Shown here piece by piece: positions 20,938 to 31,813 of a stretch of DNA of 64,000 nucleotides (its first letter is position 1; the number at the start of each line of letters is the position of its first letter). Source of the stretch: Solea solea. Taxonomy: Eukaryota > Chordata > Actinopteri > Pleuronectiformes > Soleidae. Location of the stretch: the NCBI RefSeq assembly GCF_958295425.1, contig NC_081142.1, positions 22,886,469 through 22,950,468 on the forward strand, in the 5' to 3' direction. Position numbers and translations under genes: made by a program. The notes below the pieces were generated by a model. The model was given only the letters and a program-made list of their open reading frames with translations, had not been told where the DNA came from and did no database searches.

Positions 20938-22278
20938 ATGGACTCGTATGTGATCTCTCCGGGGGAAGCAGAGGGAATCGTTCAAAGTCTGGAAACCTTC
21001 CCCCTCAAGGAAGTCGGCTCTACAAGGTGGTTCAGACAGCATGAGCTACTTGAGAAGCTTAACATGCAGGCAGTACTAAATGCCTCCGCCATGCATGATG
21101 AGGTTATCAAGGAGCTCCTGGTGTTGTATAGAAAGATTCCTCTTCTGGTCCATGAGATGATCCTCATTGAGGTGTGGAAGCACAAAGTGTTTCCGATCTT
21201 ATGTCAACTGCAGGACTTCCAACCCAGGAGCACATTTCATCTTTACATGGTGATCCACCATGAAGCAACGATTATAAACCTACTTGAGACGATAATGTTT
21301 CATAAGGATTTGTGTGAGGCTGCTGATGACTCCGTTCTCGACTTGGTGGATTACTGCCACCGCAAACTCACCTTGTTGGCCAGTAAAGCAGCCAGGGAAG
21401 ACACTGCAGCTCATGGCCAACACTTCCAGACAGGGAAACCGCATTTATCCTCTGTAGAGGAGTTACAAATTCACAGCAATACAGTGGAGTTTGAGATCTC
21501 CCTGAAGGCAGTGTCTGTGCTGCGCTACATCACAGATCATGGTGGCAGTATCAGTGTTATCAATCGTATGCTGTGCATCCATAACATGCCATGTGTACTG
21601 GTTCAACTGATCGCCTGCTGCCCATGGAGCCGCTGCAGAGAGGGCGATGTACATAAGTACATTAACAGCAAATGGCAGAAGATTCCCGTTGAGGACCATT
21701 TAAAGATGACAAAGCTGGATGGACAGGTCTGGATTTCCCTTTACAATCTGCTATTAAGAGAAGATTGCCAAAGGAAATATGACTTTAACAGTTTCAACAA
21801 GAGCCAGCTACTAAAGCTCCGGGGTTTCTTTACGGAGGTGCTGGTTGATCAGCTGCCAAACCTGGTGGAACTACATCGTTTCCTGGCTAATCTCTCAGTT
21901 ACTGACCCCGCTCCTCCGAAAAAGGGGCTCATTTTGGAGCAGATTCCAGAAATGTGGAACCACATTGTGAGTGAGAATTCTGGGAAGTGGAAAGCAATCG
22001 CAAAATATCAAGCAATAGAAACATTCAACCCATCTGACAATGACCTGAGACTATATGCACAGAGAATGAACCAAACGTACAACTGTGATTCGATGGAGGT
22101 ATTGCTCCCTGAGAAACCCAAGTGTGGGTCCTGTGGAAAAGAGGCTTCAAAGAGATGCTCTAGATGTCAGGGAGAATGGTACTGTGACCGAGAATGTCAG
22201 GTGAAGCACTGGCCTGAACACAGGGAACAGTGTCGGATCATGGCGGACGTCAGAGTGAGAGGACCCAGACAGACCTGA
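20938..22278 (+). CDS. zmynd10: Zinc finger MYND-type containing 10, single-exon copy
   Basis: 446 codons from the ATG at 20938. An upstream in-frame TTG extension of 12 codons has no family support. The N-terminus (PGEAE, 'FPLKEVGS', 'LEKLNMQA'), the middle ('IIHHEA'-type block, '[15 protein letters not shown]') and the '[14 protein letters not shown]' and 'LLKLRGF' blocks all follow ZMYND10. A C-terminal MYND zinc finger lies at about residues 396-432 with the full Cys/His set (CGSC...CSRC...WYCDREC...[10 protein letters not shown]). ZMYND10 is a cytoplasmic co-chaperone needed for preassembly of axonemal dynein arms, and loss causes primary ciliary dyskinesia. Human protein: 440 aa, 12 exons; here there is no intron and no disabling change. 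Two candidate polyadenylation signals follow near 22480 and 22545. Confidence 0.93.
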   Translation: MDSYVISPGEAEGIVQSLETFPLKEVGSTRWFRQHELLEKLNMQAVLNASAMHDEVIKELLVLYRKIPLLVHEMILIEVWKHKVFPILCQLQDFQPRSTFHLYMVIHHEATIINLLETIMFHKDLCEAADDSVLDLVDYCHRKLTLLASKAAREDTAAHGQHFQTGKPHLSSVEELQIHSNTVEFEISLKAVSVLRYITDHGGSISVINRMLCIHNMPCVLVQLIACCPWSRCREGDVHKYINSKWQKIPVEDHLKMTKLDGQVWISLYNLLLREDCQRKYDFNSFNKSQLLKLRGFFTEVLVDQLPNLVELHRFLANLSVTDPAPPKKGLILEQIPEMWNHIVSENSGKWKAIAKYQAIETFNPSDNDLRLYAQRMNQTYNCDSMEVLLPEKPKCGSCGKEASKRCSRCQGEWYCDRECQVKHWPEHREQCRIMADVRVRGPRQT

Positions 22279-22767
22279 ACATCAATCACTAAGGGAGAGA
22301 CTTCTTGAAGGGACTGCTACTAGATGCAATATGGGACTCCTGATACACACAGAAGAGAGAACAGATCTGCAAGGAGACACAACCACATTTAAATTCTTTA
22401 ATATCATAACCAATGTTTGTTACAGCTGAAAAGGTTTAGGCCCCATGACAGAAATGTTGTATTCTTTTTGATTTGTAATAAAATACTCTAATGTGTCAGG
22501 GTGTAGTTGCACCAGCAGCAAATGCAATTCCTTTGATAATAGCAATAATAAAAAAAAATGTTTGTTTGGCACAAATTCTTATATTTATGTTGTAGTTGCC
22601 AATTTTAAATGGATCAATGCTGGATCATGTCCAGGCCAGTAAGAGAAAGAGGAGCGTTTTTAGCCCAACAAACGCCTTTGCCCACAAACTAATTTCAACC
22701 TGTCAAACAACATTGAGTTGTCTAACGACTTTATGTAGGCCTATAGTGCGGTGAATAATGACGACTT
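22279..22767. other. Convergent 3' region between zmynd10 and ift56
   Basis: AATAAA at about 22480 probably ends zmynd10 transcripts. A second AATAATAAA followed by a short A run lies at about 22545-22558 and could be an eroded retroposition A-tail, but it is too short to be conclusive. No gene seen. Confidence 0.5.
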
Positions 22768-24432
22768 TTATGAGAGGATGACTCCATTGTCTTTGGCCCA
22801 CTTCCTCAAAGTTCGGATGATGTATTCAACCTGTGGGTTGCCAGAGTTTTGCAGCAGGTGGACCACCTCCTTTAGTGTCTCCTTAGGCTCCTTATTTGCC
22901 AGGATGAGCTGGAAGACGCCAACACAAGCCCCTCTCTTTCCCTCATAGTAGTTGGATTCTGGTTGTAGCTTCTCAAGTGCATCAAACGCCTTGGCTGCAT
23001 AGTAGAACTGGCCCATCGTGTAGCAGTCGCTGGCGATGAGCTGCAGGAAACTAAAGGAATAAGAGGAGGTGCGCATCTTCAGGTAAAGCTCCCAGGCAAG
23101 CTGGCCCTTCTGGTTCATGATGTAGCATCGTGCCAGCCAGCTGAGGTAAATGTAGTCATTCTTGATCTTGTCACTTTGAACAAGCTGAAAAATGACCTCA
23201 GCTTCTTTGTAGTAGCCAAGGGCTGCTTTAGCCTGTGCATAGTTAAAGTTAAAGGTATCATCATAATAAAGGTACCTCTTGATTGAGTTAAGATAGACGA
23301 GCACATCTTCAAATTGTCTCAAGAGGAAAAAGCAGGATGCTAAGCACTGTCTGCCAGGAACAGTGTCGCATTCGGTGACCAAGCCTCCGACCAGCTGAAA
23401 GAACTGCTGTGCGATTTTCAAGTGATCCCTTGATCCATTTTCTCGTCCCCATGTGACATTCACCACTCCTTTCAAAGTGTACTCCTGAGGTGTGGTGGGG
23501 ACCAAATCTTTGATGAGGTTGTAAGCTTCTTGGGAATTATCTTGTCTGAGATGGTAGATGACCAGGTTGAGTCTGGCCTCGGGGATCACATTGATCAATG
23601 GTGGCAACATCTGCAATGCCCCCGCCCCACCACAAAACACCACCAGGTTGTGTTGGATAAGCTCCTTAGCAAACTGAAAGGAGCAGGAGGATGAATTGAT
23701 CAGGTTCTTCAACTCAGCCTCTGCTGCCCTACTTTTGTCAAGCCTGAAGTGGTTGCAGGCCTTGAGGTTAATGGCAATGGTGGAGTCAGGGATGCTCTGC
23801 AAGTACATATTTAAGACTTCCAGGGACCTGTCATAGTAGCCCAGCCTGTAGTAGCACAAAGCCACGTACATGTTCAGGGCTGGGGAATCTCCGTTCTGCA
23901 GTGCAAGTTGTCTATAGATATCTATAGCTTCATTGTAGTGGGAATGCATGTAGTTAATGGATGCCAGGCTTAGATTGTCCTCTATAGTATCCTTCAGGTT
24001 CTTGTGAAATTCCATCAGGTTTTTCTCAGCGTTAAACTTGTGAGCCAAGTGGAGGAGCAGCCTGTTTTGGAGGGGGGACACTGGAGCCTTACACGCAGCC
24101 TCCTCAGCCTCTTTATAGAGCCCAAGAAAAAAGAGGGAACAGGCTAAATAGGCCCACACCTCGGCAGGACATTCAGGGTCTCTGGTCAGAGACTGGTATT
24201 CCTCCATAGCTCTTTTGAAATCACCTAAGTGGAAGGCACAGTAGCCAATCCAGAGGTCGGCATGCTTCACATTCTCTCCAATACTTCTCTGAAACTCCAA
24301 CAGTGTCAGGGCCCCAAGGAAGTCCCTATGTTGCAAGTAATCCTTCAAGTGGGGCACTTTTGTTTGGTTTTTCTTCTGGATGCTTCTCACCGTTTCCCCT
24401 CCAAAAAGTGGTTTCACACCAAAGTGGATCAT
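22768..24432 (-). CDS. ift56: Intraflagellar transport protein 56 (TTC26), single-exon copy
   Basis: 554 codons, the same length as human IFT56. It aligns throughout: 'LQHRDFLGALTLLEF' near the N-terminus, 'LWIGYCAFHLGD', TPR repeats over most of the length, 'IPDSTIAINLKACNHFRL', 'PEARLNLVIYHLRQD', 'NDYIYLSWLARCYIMN' and a C-terminal 'RKWAKDNG' block. IFT56 is an IFT-B component that carries motility-related proteins into cilia. Human TTC26 has about 18 exons; this copy has none and keeps the frame intact. The first ~20 residues differ from human, which is normal for this family's N-terminus. It is tail-to-tail with zmynd10 and head-to-head with the membrane-protein gene at 24694. Confidence 0.92.
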   Translation of the reverse strand: MIHFGVKPLFGGETVRSIQKKNQTKVPHLKDYLQHRDFLGALTLLEFQRSIGENVKHADLWIGYCAFHLGDFKRAMEEYQSLTRDPECPAEVWAYLACSLFFLGLYKEAEEAACKAPVSPLQNRLLLHLAHKFNAEKNLMEFHKNLKDTIEDNLSLASINYMHSHYNEAIDIYRQLALQNGDSPALNMYVALCYYRLGYYDRSLEVLNMYLQSIPDSTIAINLKACNHFRLDKSRAAEAELKNLINSSSCSFQFAKELIQHNLVVFCGGAGALQMLPPLINVIPEARLNLVIYHLRQDNSQEAYNLIKDLVPTTPQEYTLKGVVNVTWGRENGSRDHLKIAQQFFQLVGGLVTECDTVPGRQCLASCFFLLRQFEDVLVYLNSIKRYLYYDDTFNFNYAQAKAALGYYKEAEVIFQLVQSDKIKNDYIYLSWLARCYIMNQKGQLAWELYLKMRTSSYSFSFLQLIASDCYTMGQFYYAAKAFDALEKLQPESNYYEGKRGACVGVFQLILANKEPKETLKEVVHLLQNSGNPQVEYIIRTLRKWAKDNGVILS

Positions 24433-24693
24433 ATTGTTCAGTCTTGAAAAGATGACTGATCTATTACATGACTTAATAATGCATAACGAGTGACATTAAA
24501 AACGACCTTAAATGACGACCAGAATAAGCAGGTTGTTTCATTGTTAGAAGACTAGATATTAAGGACATGAAAGGAAATTAACCAGTCTGCTACAAGTTAG
24601 TGTTGCTTGGCACTGTCCTTTGATGTTCGTTTGAAGGATGTCCCTAACAACCCAAGACACACAGTGTGCTAACTGCAAGTTGTACAATGTATA
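24433..24693. promoter_or_regulatory. Shared divergent promoter interval of ift56 and the membrane-protein gene
   Basis: 261 bp between opposite start codons. GTTGCTTGGCAC at 24602-24613 has one perfect RFX half-site and an imperfect second (GGCACT for GGCAAC), a weak X-box candidate. Confidence 0.45.
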
Positions 24694-25182
24694 ATGGTGA
24701 CCCAGGATGTGAGCTTTGGCATCTTCTGTGCATCCCTGGTGGTTCTGCTGATGGTCCTGATAGCTGTGATACTTCTTTGCTGGATGCTTCGACACAAACA
24801 AAACACAAACATCACAGAGCTTCAAGTCTCAGGAGGACAACCCACCCGTGTGCTGAAAATCAAAACAAAGCCAGACCATGCCAATAAGCTGCTGGAACAG
24901 CTGCTGGACCGAGTCTTTGTCCCGATGGATCCCAGACCAGAATCTGTTGGAGAACCTGTAGCAGAACCTGGGGAGGAACAGGAATTGGATTTAGGAAATG
25001 TTACTTGTACACCCTCTCCCCCTGCTGATCAGGATGAAACCAACTTCTGCACCCCAGTAGTAGAACAATCTTGGTTTGCTCCTCTGTTCTCTCTGGGTGC
25101 CACCTGCAGTGAGGACAAATCAGGAGACACAAATAAATTAACAGCACCTGGACAAAGCTGTGAAAGGCAGAGCCCAACCTGA
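24694..25182 (+). CDS. Unrecognised single-pass membrane protein, 162 aa
   Basis: The short N-terminus (7 residues) is followed by one strong hydrophobic helix (about residues 8-32) and an Arg-His-Lys stop-transfer, predicting a signal-anchored protein with a cytosolic tail of about 130 residues. The tail has a basic start, then an acidic Pro/Glu-rich middle and Ser/Thr-rich end, with no domain I recognise. It continues the alternating, intronless arrangement of the cilia/sperm genes and shares a promoter interval with ift56, so a ciliary or sperm role is a guess by association. Downstream, degenerate coding text (25370-25540) suggests the ancestral protein may have been longer and this ORF truncated. 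It could also be a lineage-specific orphan. Confidence 0.55.
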   Translation: MVTQDVSFGIFCASLVVLLMVLIAVILLCWMLRHKQNTNITELQVSGGQPTRVLKIKTKPDHANKLLEQLLDRVFVPMDPRPESVGEPVAEPGEEQELDLGNVTCTPSPPADQDETNFCTPVVEQSWFAPLFSLGATCSEDKSGDTNKLTAPGQSCERQSPT

Positions 25183-25560
25183 TCAAATTCCTCACCCAGG
25201 TGATCCACGCTTCGCAGCCCATAAAAGATCAATTTCTGGTGAGGCAAATGTACCGGTCTGTCTACTTTGCTCCAAGTGAGAAAGTTTAAGTTGCTGCACC
25301 AAAGCACTTGAAGAGGGGAGGTACAGATGAAGGCATGACCAGGTCGTGAACACAGCAGTAGAATCCACCGATACAGGAATTAAGCAGGCGAAGAAACCAT
25401 CGACTTTGACAGAGCAGGTGAGACCCTCAACAAGATCAAAGGCAGGAAAACTGGTCTCTTCAAGTATTAGCTGCTGATGCTGGACCTCGAGGAACAGCTC
25501 AAATTCCTGAAAGAACAACCGCTGACGACGAGTTAACAGAAACATGGTAACTCTCCTCTC
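25183..25560 (+). pseudogene. Degenerate coding-like stretch after the membrane-protein gene
   Basis: Around 25395-25535 one frame reads as a helical, Lys/Glu/Leu-rich protein on both sides of an in-frame TAG at about 25468 (blocks like TLNKIKGRKTG and LEEQLKFLKEQP). Other stops occur upstream. It may be the eroded 3' part of the preceding gene or an unrelated retro-fragment. I could not identify the parent. Confidence 0.3.
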
Positions 25561-26764
25561 CTTACATCAAGATCAGCTCTTTACAAAACATACTTATCTA
25601 CAGTATATATTAACTAAAGTGTGAGGAATGTTGCCATTTAAGGTAAGCTAGGCTTACCAAAAGCAAGCCAAAGCATCAAGTTGCATCTATCCAACTATAA
25701 AAACAAAGGAACATTCCATCTGGTGATCGCATAACTGTCAAAAAGATCACATGACAGACTTCAAACTTGGCAGGTGACCTACCCATCGGCAAATTTGTCC
25801 TCTGCAGGAACCTTCCAAAAGCAGGAGCAACAGGAAGTGACCAGCTAGACAAACAATGGAGGAGATCCAGTTGCAGAGTGGTGTTTTTCTGTCGGCCAAT
25901 CAGTCGACTGTCATCGGTGGAACCGGTCTCGCTCCACTCTGACAGTGCCATTTACTCTGGTACCCCAAGGGAAGAGGGCCAAAGAACAGAACAGTTGAGG
26001 TGGGTTATGATTTTGGTTTTATTCTTAATGACAGCACTGTAAGAAACTGAACCGTGGCTTTGACTGAATGAGTACCGTCTTGGTGTTACTAGATTAGGTC
26101 TGGAAAAAAAAAAAAAGAGCACCGAACTGTATCGGATGCTCTGGTGGCAGTTGATTGCCTTTAGCTCTTCTCCAGCACCTTGGCTAGCTTTGTTAGGGCT
26201 TAGTCGTCCTTGGTACCACAACCCGTCAACATCCAAGTGACAAATGTTAGCTCAAATACTTGATTATGACACCATTTTAATAAGTTTTGACATGACACAT
26301 GTGACACGACAGGACAAAACCTTAAATGACATAATTGTATCTTTAATAACTGGCTTGGATTGTCTTTAGCAAGTACGGCGTATAGAATGAATACAGACAA
26401 ACGGCAGTGATGCAAATAGCTTTACTGAAACAAACTCATATGCTTTACAAAATGCTTGAATGATAATCTGGAATTCGAGTAATTTTGTCTCCGGGAGGAT
26501 GAGTGTCGGACGGCTCGTCTCCTGCGTAGACAGGTAACATTTTAAAATAGACTACATGACATTTACACGCCACAGGCTTCTGTGAAGATGCACACAGAAC
26601 ATGTTTTACAAAACGACTCCATAAAATAGAATAGAAAATCCCTCCCTGCACATGTACAACTCTGTTCATAGTTTATCAATCAACAAAATGTATAAACCAC
26701 TCGACCGATGAAAGCAGGGTGTCGGACCTGCCTGTAACGTCACACCACAACCAGACTAAGGCCT

Positions 26765-26797
<33 letters not shown>
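26765..26797 (+). repeat. (TG)n microsatellite
   Basis: About 16 uninterrupted TG units. Confidence 0.95.
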
Positions 26798-26798
<1 letters not shown>

Positions 26799-26831
26799 AC
26801 TGCTGCGCTCCGTCATTTCATTTTTAAACCT

Positions 26832-27171
26832 CTAAAGCAGAACTTTGCAAGTCTCTACGGAGCTCCTACAGTTTCGGAGTACATATTTGTATGACGCCAC
26901 CGTAAACATCCATCTACCTCTTTATCCTCACTGTCCCGAGCCATGTGAGTTTGTTTTCAACAGAGCCGACGAACACATGGATCTGCCATGATGAACGTCT
27001 AAAATAACGCCTTGATCTACCTGGCCAAGGGGGCTTGTGTATGTGTTTACAATACAGTAGGGGGCAGTGGAGACAGCCCCCCCCATCTCCCATAAACAAG
27101 ACATTTAACCATCACAATGACTCTGAAGCCGTTAAATTAGGGCAAAAAATCCTGCGTAGTTCTGCTTTAAC
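26832..27171. mobile_element. Short inverted-repeat element (MITE-like)
   Basis: Begins CTAAAGCAGAACT and ends AGTTCTGCTTTAA, with ~340 bp between outer ends and no coding capacity. Terminal inverted repeats of about 11 bp suggest a non-autonomous DNA transposon. Confidence 0.6.
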
Positions 27172-28084
27172 AGTTGTTTCAGTTCAGGGTCTAGGCTGAA
27201 TCTGAATAGATATAAATATTTTATTTTTTTAAATGATTTGACCAGCTCTATGTGGATTAATTGAAAGCTGCAAGAAAACCCTATGTGGGTTAAAGTTATG
27301 GGCAGATTCTCTCCGTCCGTTGAGTAAACAAAATCTGTAATGACACACGCGTTACTTCACAAGCAAAGGACAACATGTCAAGGGTACATCTTCCTACTAA
27401 CAAAAGTAATGGGGGGGGGGGCTTTTGTAAGACATTTTTTTTTTATAAATGTACAATTAACATTCCAGAACAGATCTGTCACTAATTATCAATGGCAACA
27501 CATAACTATTCATACGTCCTCTAAAACTGGACTTAAATTTTACAAAAAAAAGTGCAATGCACAACTTTCAGTGGAGTGAAGAAAAAAAAAACTAGTTTCA
27601 CAAAGCGAGTCAAAAACCTGACTGAAATCTTTTTTTAAAGTCATCTCTATATCGTAGAAAAAATAGAACATACATCATCATCATCATCATCATCAAGCTC
27701 CACCTCTGCAGTATCACTGCAGAGCCAAGTCTTTCTTAAAGCACCTTTTTTTTTAAATAAATAGTCTGGTTGACGTGCGTCAACGTGTGAACGCTATATA
27801 TTCTGTTCTGCTCGACTAAATGTAAGAGGAATGCAGTCAATAGTTGGATATAAAGAGGAGACACTGTGGGGGTTAAGTGGCTTTCTTCTCACTTAAAGAA
27901 ATACTTCATCATCACGTTTGTATCCACGGACGTATAGAAGTTTAGTATAGAGATTCCTTTTAAGAACAAAAGCAGCGACGGAATATTAAAAACTTGTCGG
28001 TAAAAATTTTTTTCCAACCCTGAATTACTTGTACACTGTAAACTGGTTGTAAAATGTTGTCAATAAAAAAAATGTTAAAAAGGT

Positions 28085-28410
28085 ACTGGAAGGTTTGGGA
28101 ACCCCTGGCACTAGAACTGCAGCTAACAGTTATTTTCATAATCGATTAATCTGTTGATGATTTTCTCGATTATACGTTTAATTGGTCCAGAAAATGCTGA
28201 AAAATCTTAATGTTCTCAAAATGTCTTGTTTTTGTCCACAAAATTCATTCAGTTTTAATGATTTCTTTGTTTTATGGAGCTAAGAAACCAGAAAATATTC
28301 ACATTTAAGAAATGGAAAAAATCACTTAAACTATTTAAATGATTATCAAAATAGTTCACGATTATTATAATTTAATAATTGGTTAATCAATGTTTTGAAA
28401 CTGTACAACG
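28085..28410. repeat. Dispersed teleost repeat with an hAT-like edge
   Basis: Contains a 'TTTTGTCCACAAA... TATGGAGCTAAGA-ACCAGAAAATATT-ACATTTA' body that recurs at 35060-35260. The left edge GGTTTGGGAACCCCTGG resembles the reverse of the hAT-type terminus CAGTGGTTCCCAAACC. Confidence 0.6.
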
Positions 28411-29520
28411 AAAAATATGAACAATATTGAACCGAGTCCTATTTGGAGATCAGTTGAGCAGGAAACTTTTCTCATGCCACTGTAGATAATCCAGAATAAT
28501 CTCAACTCTGTGGCCAATTCTGAGCTTCAAACTACAGCTCAGACAAAAGTTATATATACATATTTTAAGATGAGATGATTCTGCCTCACTGCTGTTTTTA
28601 GGATTATGAATCAACGCCATGTTTGACTGCTCGTTACTACTCAAGATGCATTTTATAGCACCAGCTCGTGATCAGGTTGATATTTAAATGTTCATACACT
28701 GCTTCTGGAAACATGGAACCACTTCAGACTCTTTTGTTTCCTGAATATCAAGTTATAAAAATACAAAAATGTATTAAACAAATAACCAGGAAACGGTGCT
28801 CGTTTCTAAATAAAACTATCAGCAACGTCATTGTTTCACAAAAATGGCTGCTGTCTTTTGTTTTCATCAAGGCTCTCCAGTACAAACTTTCTGCCACATG
28901 ATCGCAGTCCGTGAAAGGTACTGGTACAAACCTATTTAGGTGAAGTATTCCTTTAATGAAAAGGATCATATCAGTGCAATTATTTTATTACTTTTTTTAT
29001 TATTATTATTATTGTTGTTGTTGTCAAATAATTTTACTTGAGTCAAATTATTCCAACAATTGTTTTGTTCCATGAAGTTTTATTAAAATGTTCAGCGAGT
29101 AAATGAGTTACTATCGTATGACTAGTTTTGGTTTTTTTGGTCTTTAACTATGTAACTTATATGGAAATGCTTTTCTCCCACTGTGATGATAATAATGTGG
29201 ATCATAATAATAAGAACAATAAGAAAACTAAATATGGCTCTGGGTACAGGGCCATATCTCGGCAAAAAAGAGAGGAGTTGCGTAGAGAGGTTTCCGATAC
29301 CAATACCAGAAGTGAAAATGCCCAACTGCACCAATAAACACCATGTCTTTAAAGTATATTACTTTTGCCTCAATAACATAAATGCAACACAACCAGAAAT
29401 AACTTACTAACCAACTGCTCTAAAGCTGCGTTCTCATCGTAGCTGGAGCTCAGAATTTCAACTCCTTCTTGTACCGTTAATATAACTTGTGTTGTATTTG
29501 TTTCACAGTAAATCAGTCGT

Positions 29521-29955
29521 GGTCCCAGTTCACCTCACCTCACCGCGGCACGGCACGGCACAGGTTGGTTTTCCACTACAAAAATAGCACCTACTCAACA
29601 TGGGCGGAGTTATAGCTGCACGGCTGCGTCAAACTGCGGTGACGTCCTTTCACTAGTGACTTGTAAAGCAGTTGTTTTCAGTGTAACTGAATCATTAGAA
29701 TCAGTTCAATAAAACTATTTGTTCAGTACTTCCTCCAAGACCGGAGCACAGAGTACGTCTGACACAGCCACAGGGTTTGTGATCAGCAGTGCTGTCCCTA
29801 AATACACCACACTCCTCTGTTAAATATTGAGATTTTAGTCATTTTCCTGGTAAATGTTGAAGATTGATCCTTGTATCACCTCAGCTCGCTTGGAACCACC
29901 AGGTACCAGGTACTATACTAGTGGAAACGCAACTTAACCACGCCGTGCCGGCTAA
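29521..29955. mobile_element. MITE-like foldback element
   Basis: The left arm (about 29548-29579, GGCACGGCACAGGTTGGTTT...CCACTAC) is an imperfect inverted copy of the right arm (about 29918-29951, TAGTGGAAACGC...CCGTGCC). Non-coding interior of ~340 bp. A related terminus is at 51005-51110. Confidence 0.6.
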
Positions 29956-30774
29956 CACACCATTAGTGCTGCTTCATTTTTATCCACGGACGTGTTGCTA
30001 CGCTGATTGTCTGAGCCAAATGCTGTGGAGCTAACGGGATTTATCACTCATTTAGTCTCTCAGTTACTGTTATAAACTCTTTTAAATGTCATCTATCACT
30101 CACTCATGGTCATTGACTAAAAACACGGTCATGGTGCTGGTTTTCAATAAGTCAGCACGACTGACTATTTATGGGAGGGCATCGGCCAAAGACGCAGAGA
30201 TGTGTCTGCAGAGTGTATTTAACCAAATTATAGAATCGAATGGAGGCTGTACAAAGATGTCAGCTGCAATTTAAACACCTTCTTCACTGTAGGCAATGTT
30301 GAATTCCTCAGGGATAACTACTAAGAGGCAAAGTCAAACTTTCCCCTTAGCAACAAGTTAAGGAGCTGGTTAATATTTTAGTAGACGTTGTAAGTGACTC
30401 TCTAACGTGTGTAAACAATAATTGACTATATGCACACTTATTCTCTTTGTGTTATGTCTTGTTTATGTGTAAATTGAGGTCATGTGATAACAATGACAGC
30501 TGTTCAGATACTGTTCACTTACAGATATTCAGTGATATCGGATCAGGACTGTATCGGTTCAGTTATTGGTATCGGAGAAGTTAAACTGTAGCAGAAACAT
30601 CTCCGTCGTTACATGAGTTAGTAGTTAAGAGATTCTGCTTCACATCATTAGTTTAAGACATCATTTAAGACACACCGCCATCTTGAGGCAGCATTGAGCC
30701 ACTGACCAACAAAAAAACCTGGTCTGAAGTCGGTGGAGAAGTTAAAATATGCATTGTTTTTTTAAAACGACAAA

Positions 30775-30836
30775 TATATATGTATGTATACACATACATA
30801 CATACATATTTATGTGTATGTATGTATGTATATATA
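30775..30836. repeat. (TATG)n/(CATA)n imperfect palindromic microsatellite
   Basis: CATACATACATA on the left faces TATGTATGTATG on the right, able to fold back. Confidence 0.8.
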
Positions 30837-31783
30837 AAAAAGCTGTATTTAATGAAGCTAGCATTCTTCACACATGAAATGTGACAGGTATCGCAGGTGA
30901 AAACATTTGTGAGTTGAGATCAATTGACAGGAAATGAGTTATTACAGCATTTCAAGAATAAATAGACAGAATCGAATATTTAGTACCTCTAACCTAATCT
31001 TGAAGTACTTAAAAGTATAAATGGAACATTCTTCTACTAATGACAAATATGAAAGCAACAGCTCTTCCTTCAGAGAACGAGGGAAACAGGAGTGAAATGC
31101 CACCATTTTGTTTTTGTGTATACAACTAATATGCAAACTTTTAAAAAAGTTTCCATCTTAGTCAAACCTATAAAAACAGGCCAGGCTCAGTATTTTCAGT
31201 CTACTGGTCGATGGTGATACTAGTCAGTTAACATAGTACACACAGTTCTGTCAGCTGGGTTTGTCATCATCGTAAATTGAGTGACTACACATTACCACGA
31301 ATAACTTCATAATGAACCTTTAAGAAACTGTCACCTTCATAAATGTGTGGACATAAATGAATTAAACGTTTCTCCTTTGATAACCTGTCAGATTTCTTGT
31401 CATAGGCACTGATGGCAGCAGGAAACAAATGACACAAGAACAATATTCTGCTATAAACTCGCGGCTTTAGGCTCCAGTACACTCAAATGCCTCGTGTCTT
31501 TTGCTCTTATTTATGGGTGTTTTACTGGTAAATGTGACCAAGTTGAATGCCAATGTTAATATTGCTGAGTGGAGACCTATTAAAACAAAAAAAAACTACA
31601 CAGCTGCTTTTAATAACAAACAAAATACAACAGAATTCTCTTTGATGTATAGAAAATAATGAGAAGTAAAAAGTAGAACAGTCTAAATCGGGGCTTGAAG
31701 GAAGTCACGTGGAGCTACACTCTCTCAGTGGCTAACTGCTACGTTAAGGTACAGTGAGCACAGTTCCGTGTGTCAGTGCTGCT

Positions 31784-31810
31784 GGTGTGTGTGTGTGTGT
31801 GTGTGTGTGA
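31784..31810. repeat. (TG)n microsatellite abutting the kdm4a stop codon
   Basis: Read on the kdm4a strand it is a (CA)n tract starting about 5 bases after the TAA at 31816-31814, so it forms the start of the 3' UTR. Confidence 0.9.
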
Positions 31811-31813
31811 GCG

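Larger units (their letters stand above)
25561..31783. other. Intergenic region and probable kdm4a 3' UTR
   Basis: No recognisable protein gene. The right end should hold the 3' UTR of kdm4a, but I could not place its poly(A) site. The rest is MITEs, dispersed repeats and microsatellites, listed separately, plus a 14-base A run at about 26104 and a 10-11 base G run at 27411. Confidence 0.5.

Noticed and set aside
22540..22560. Poly(A) tail proving retroposition of zmynd10
   Set aside because: Only about nine A residues after an AATAATAAA motif, and no target-site duplication found; not sufficient alone.
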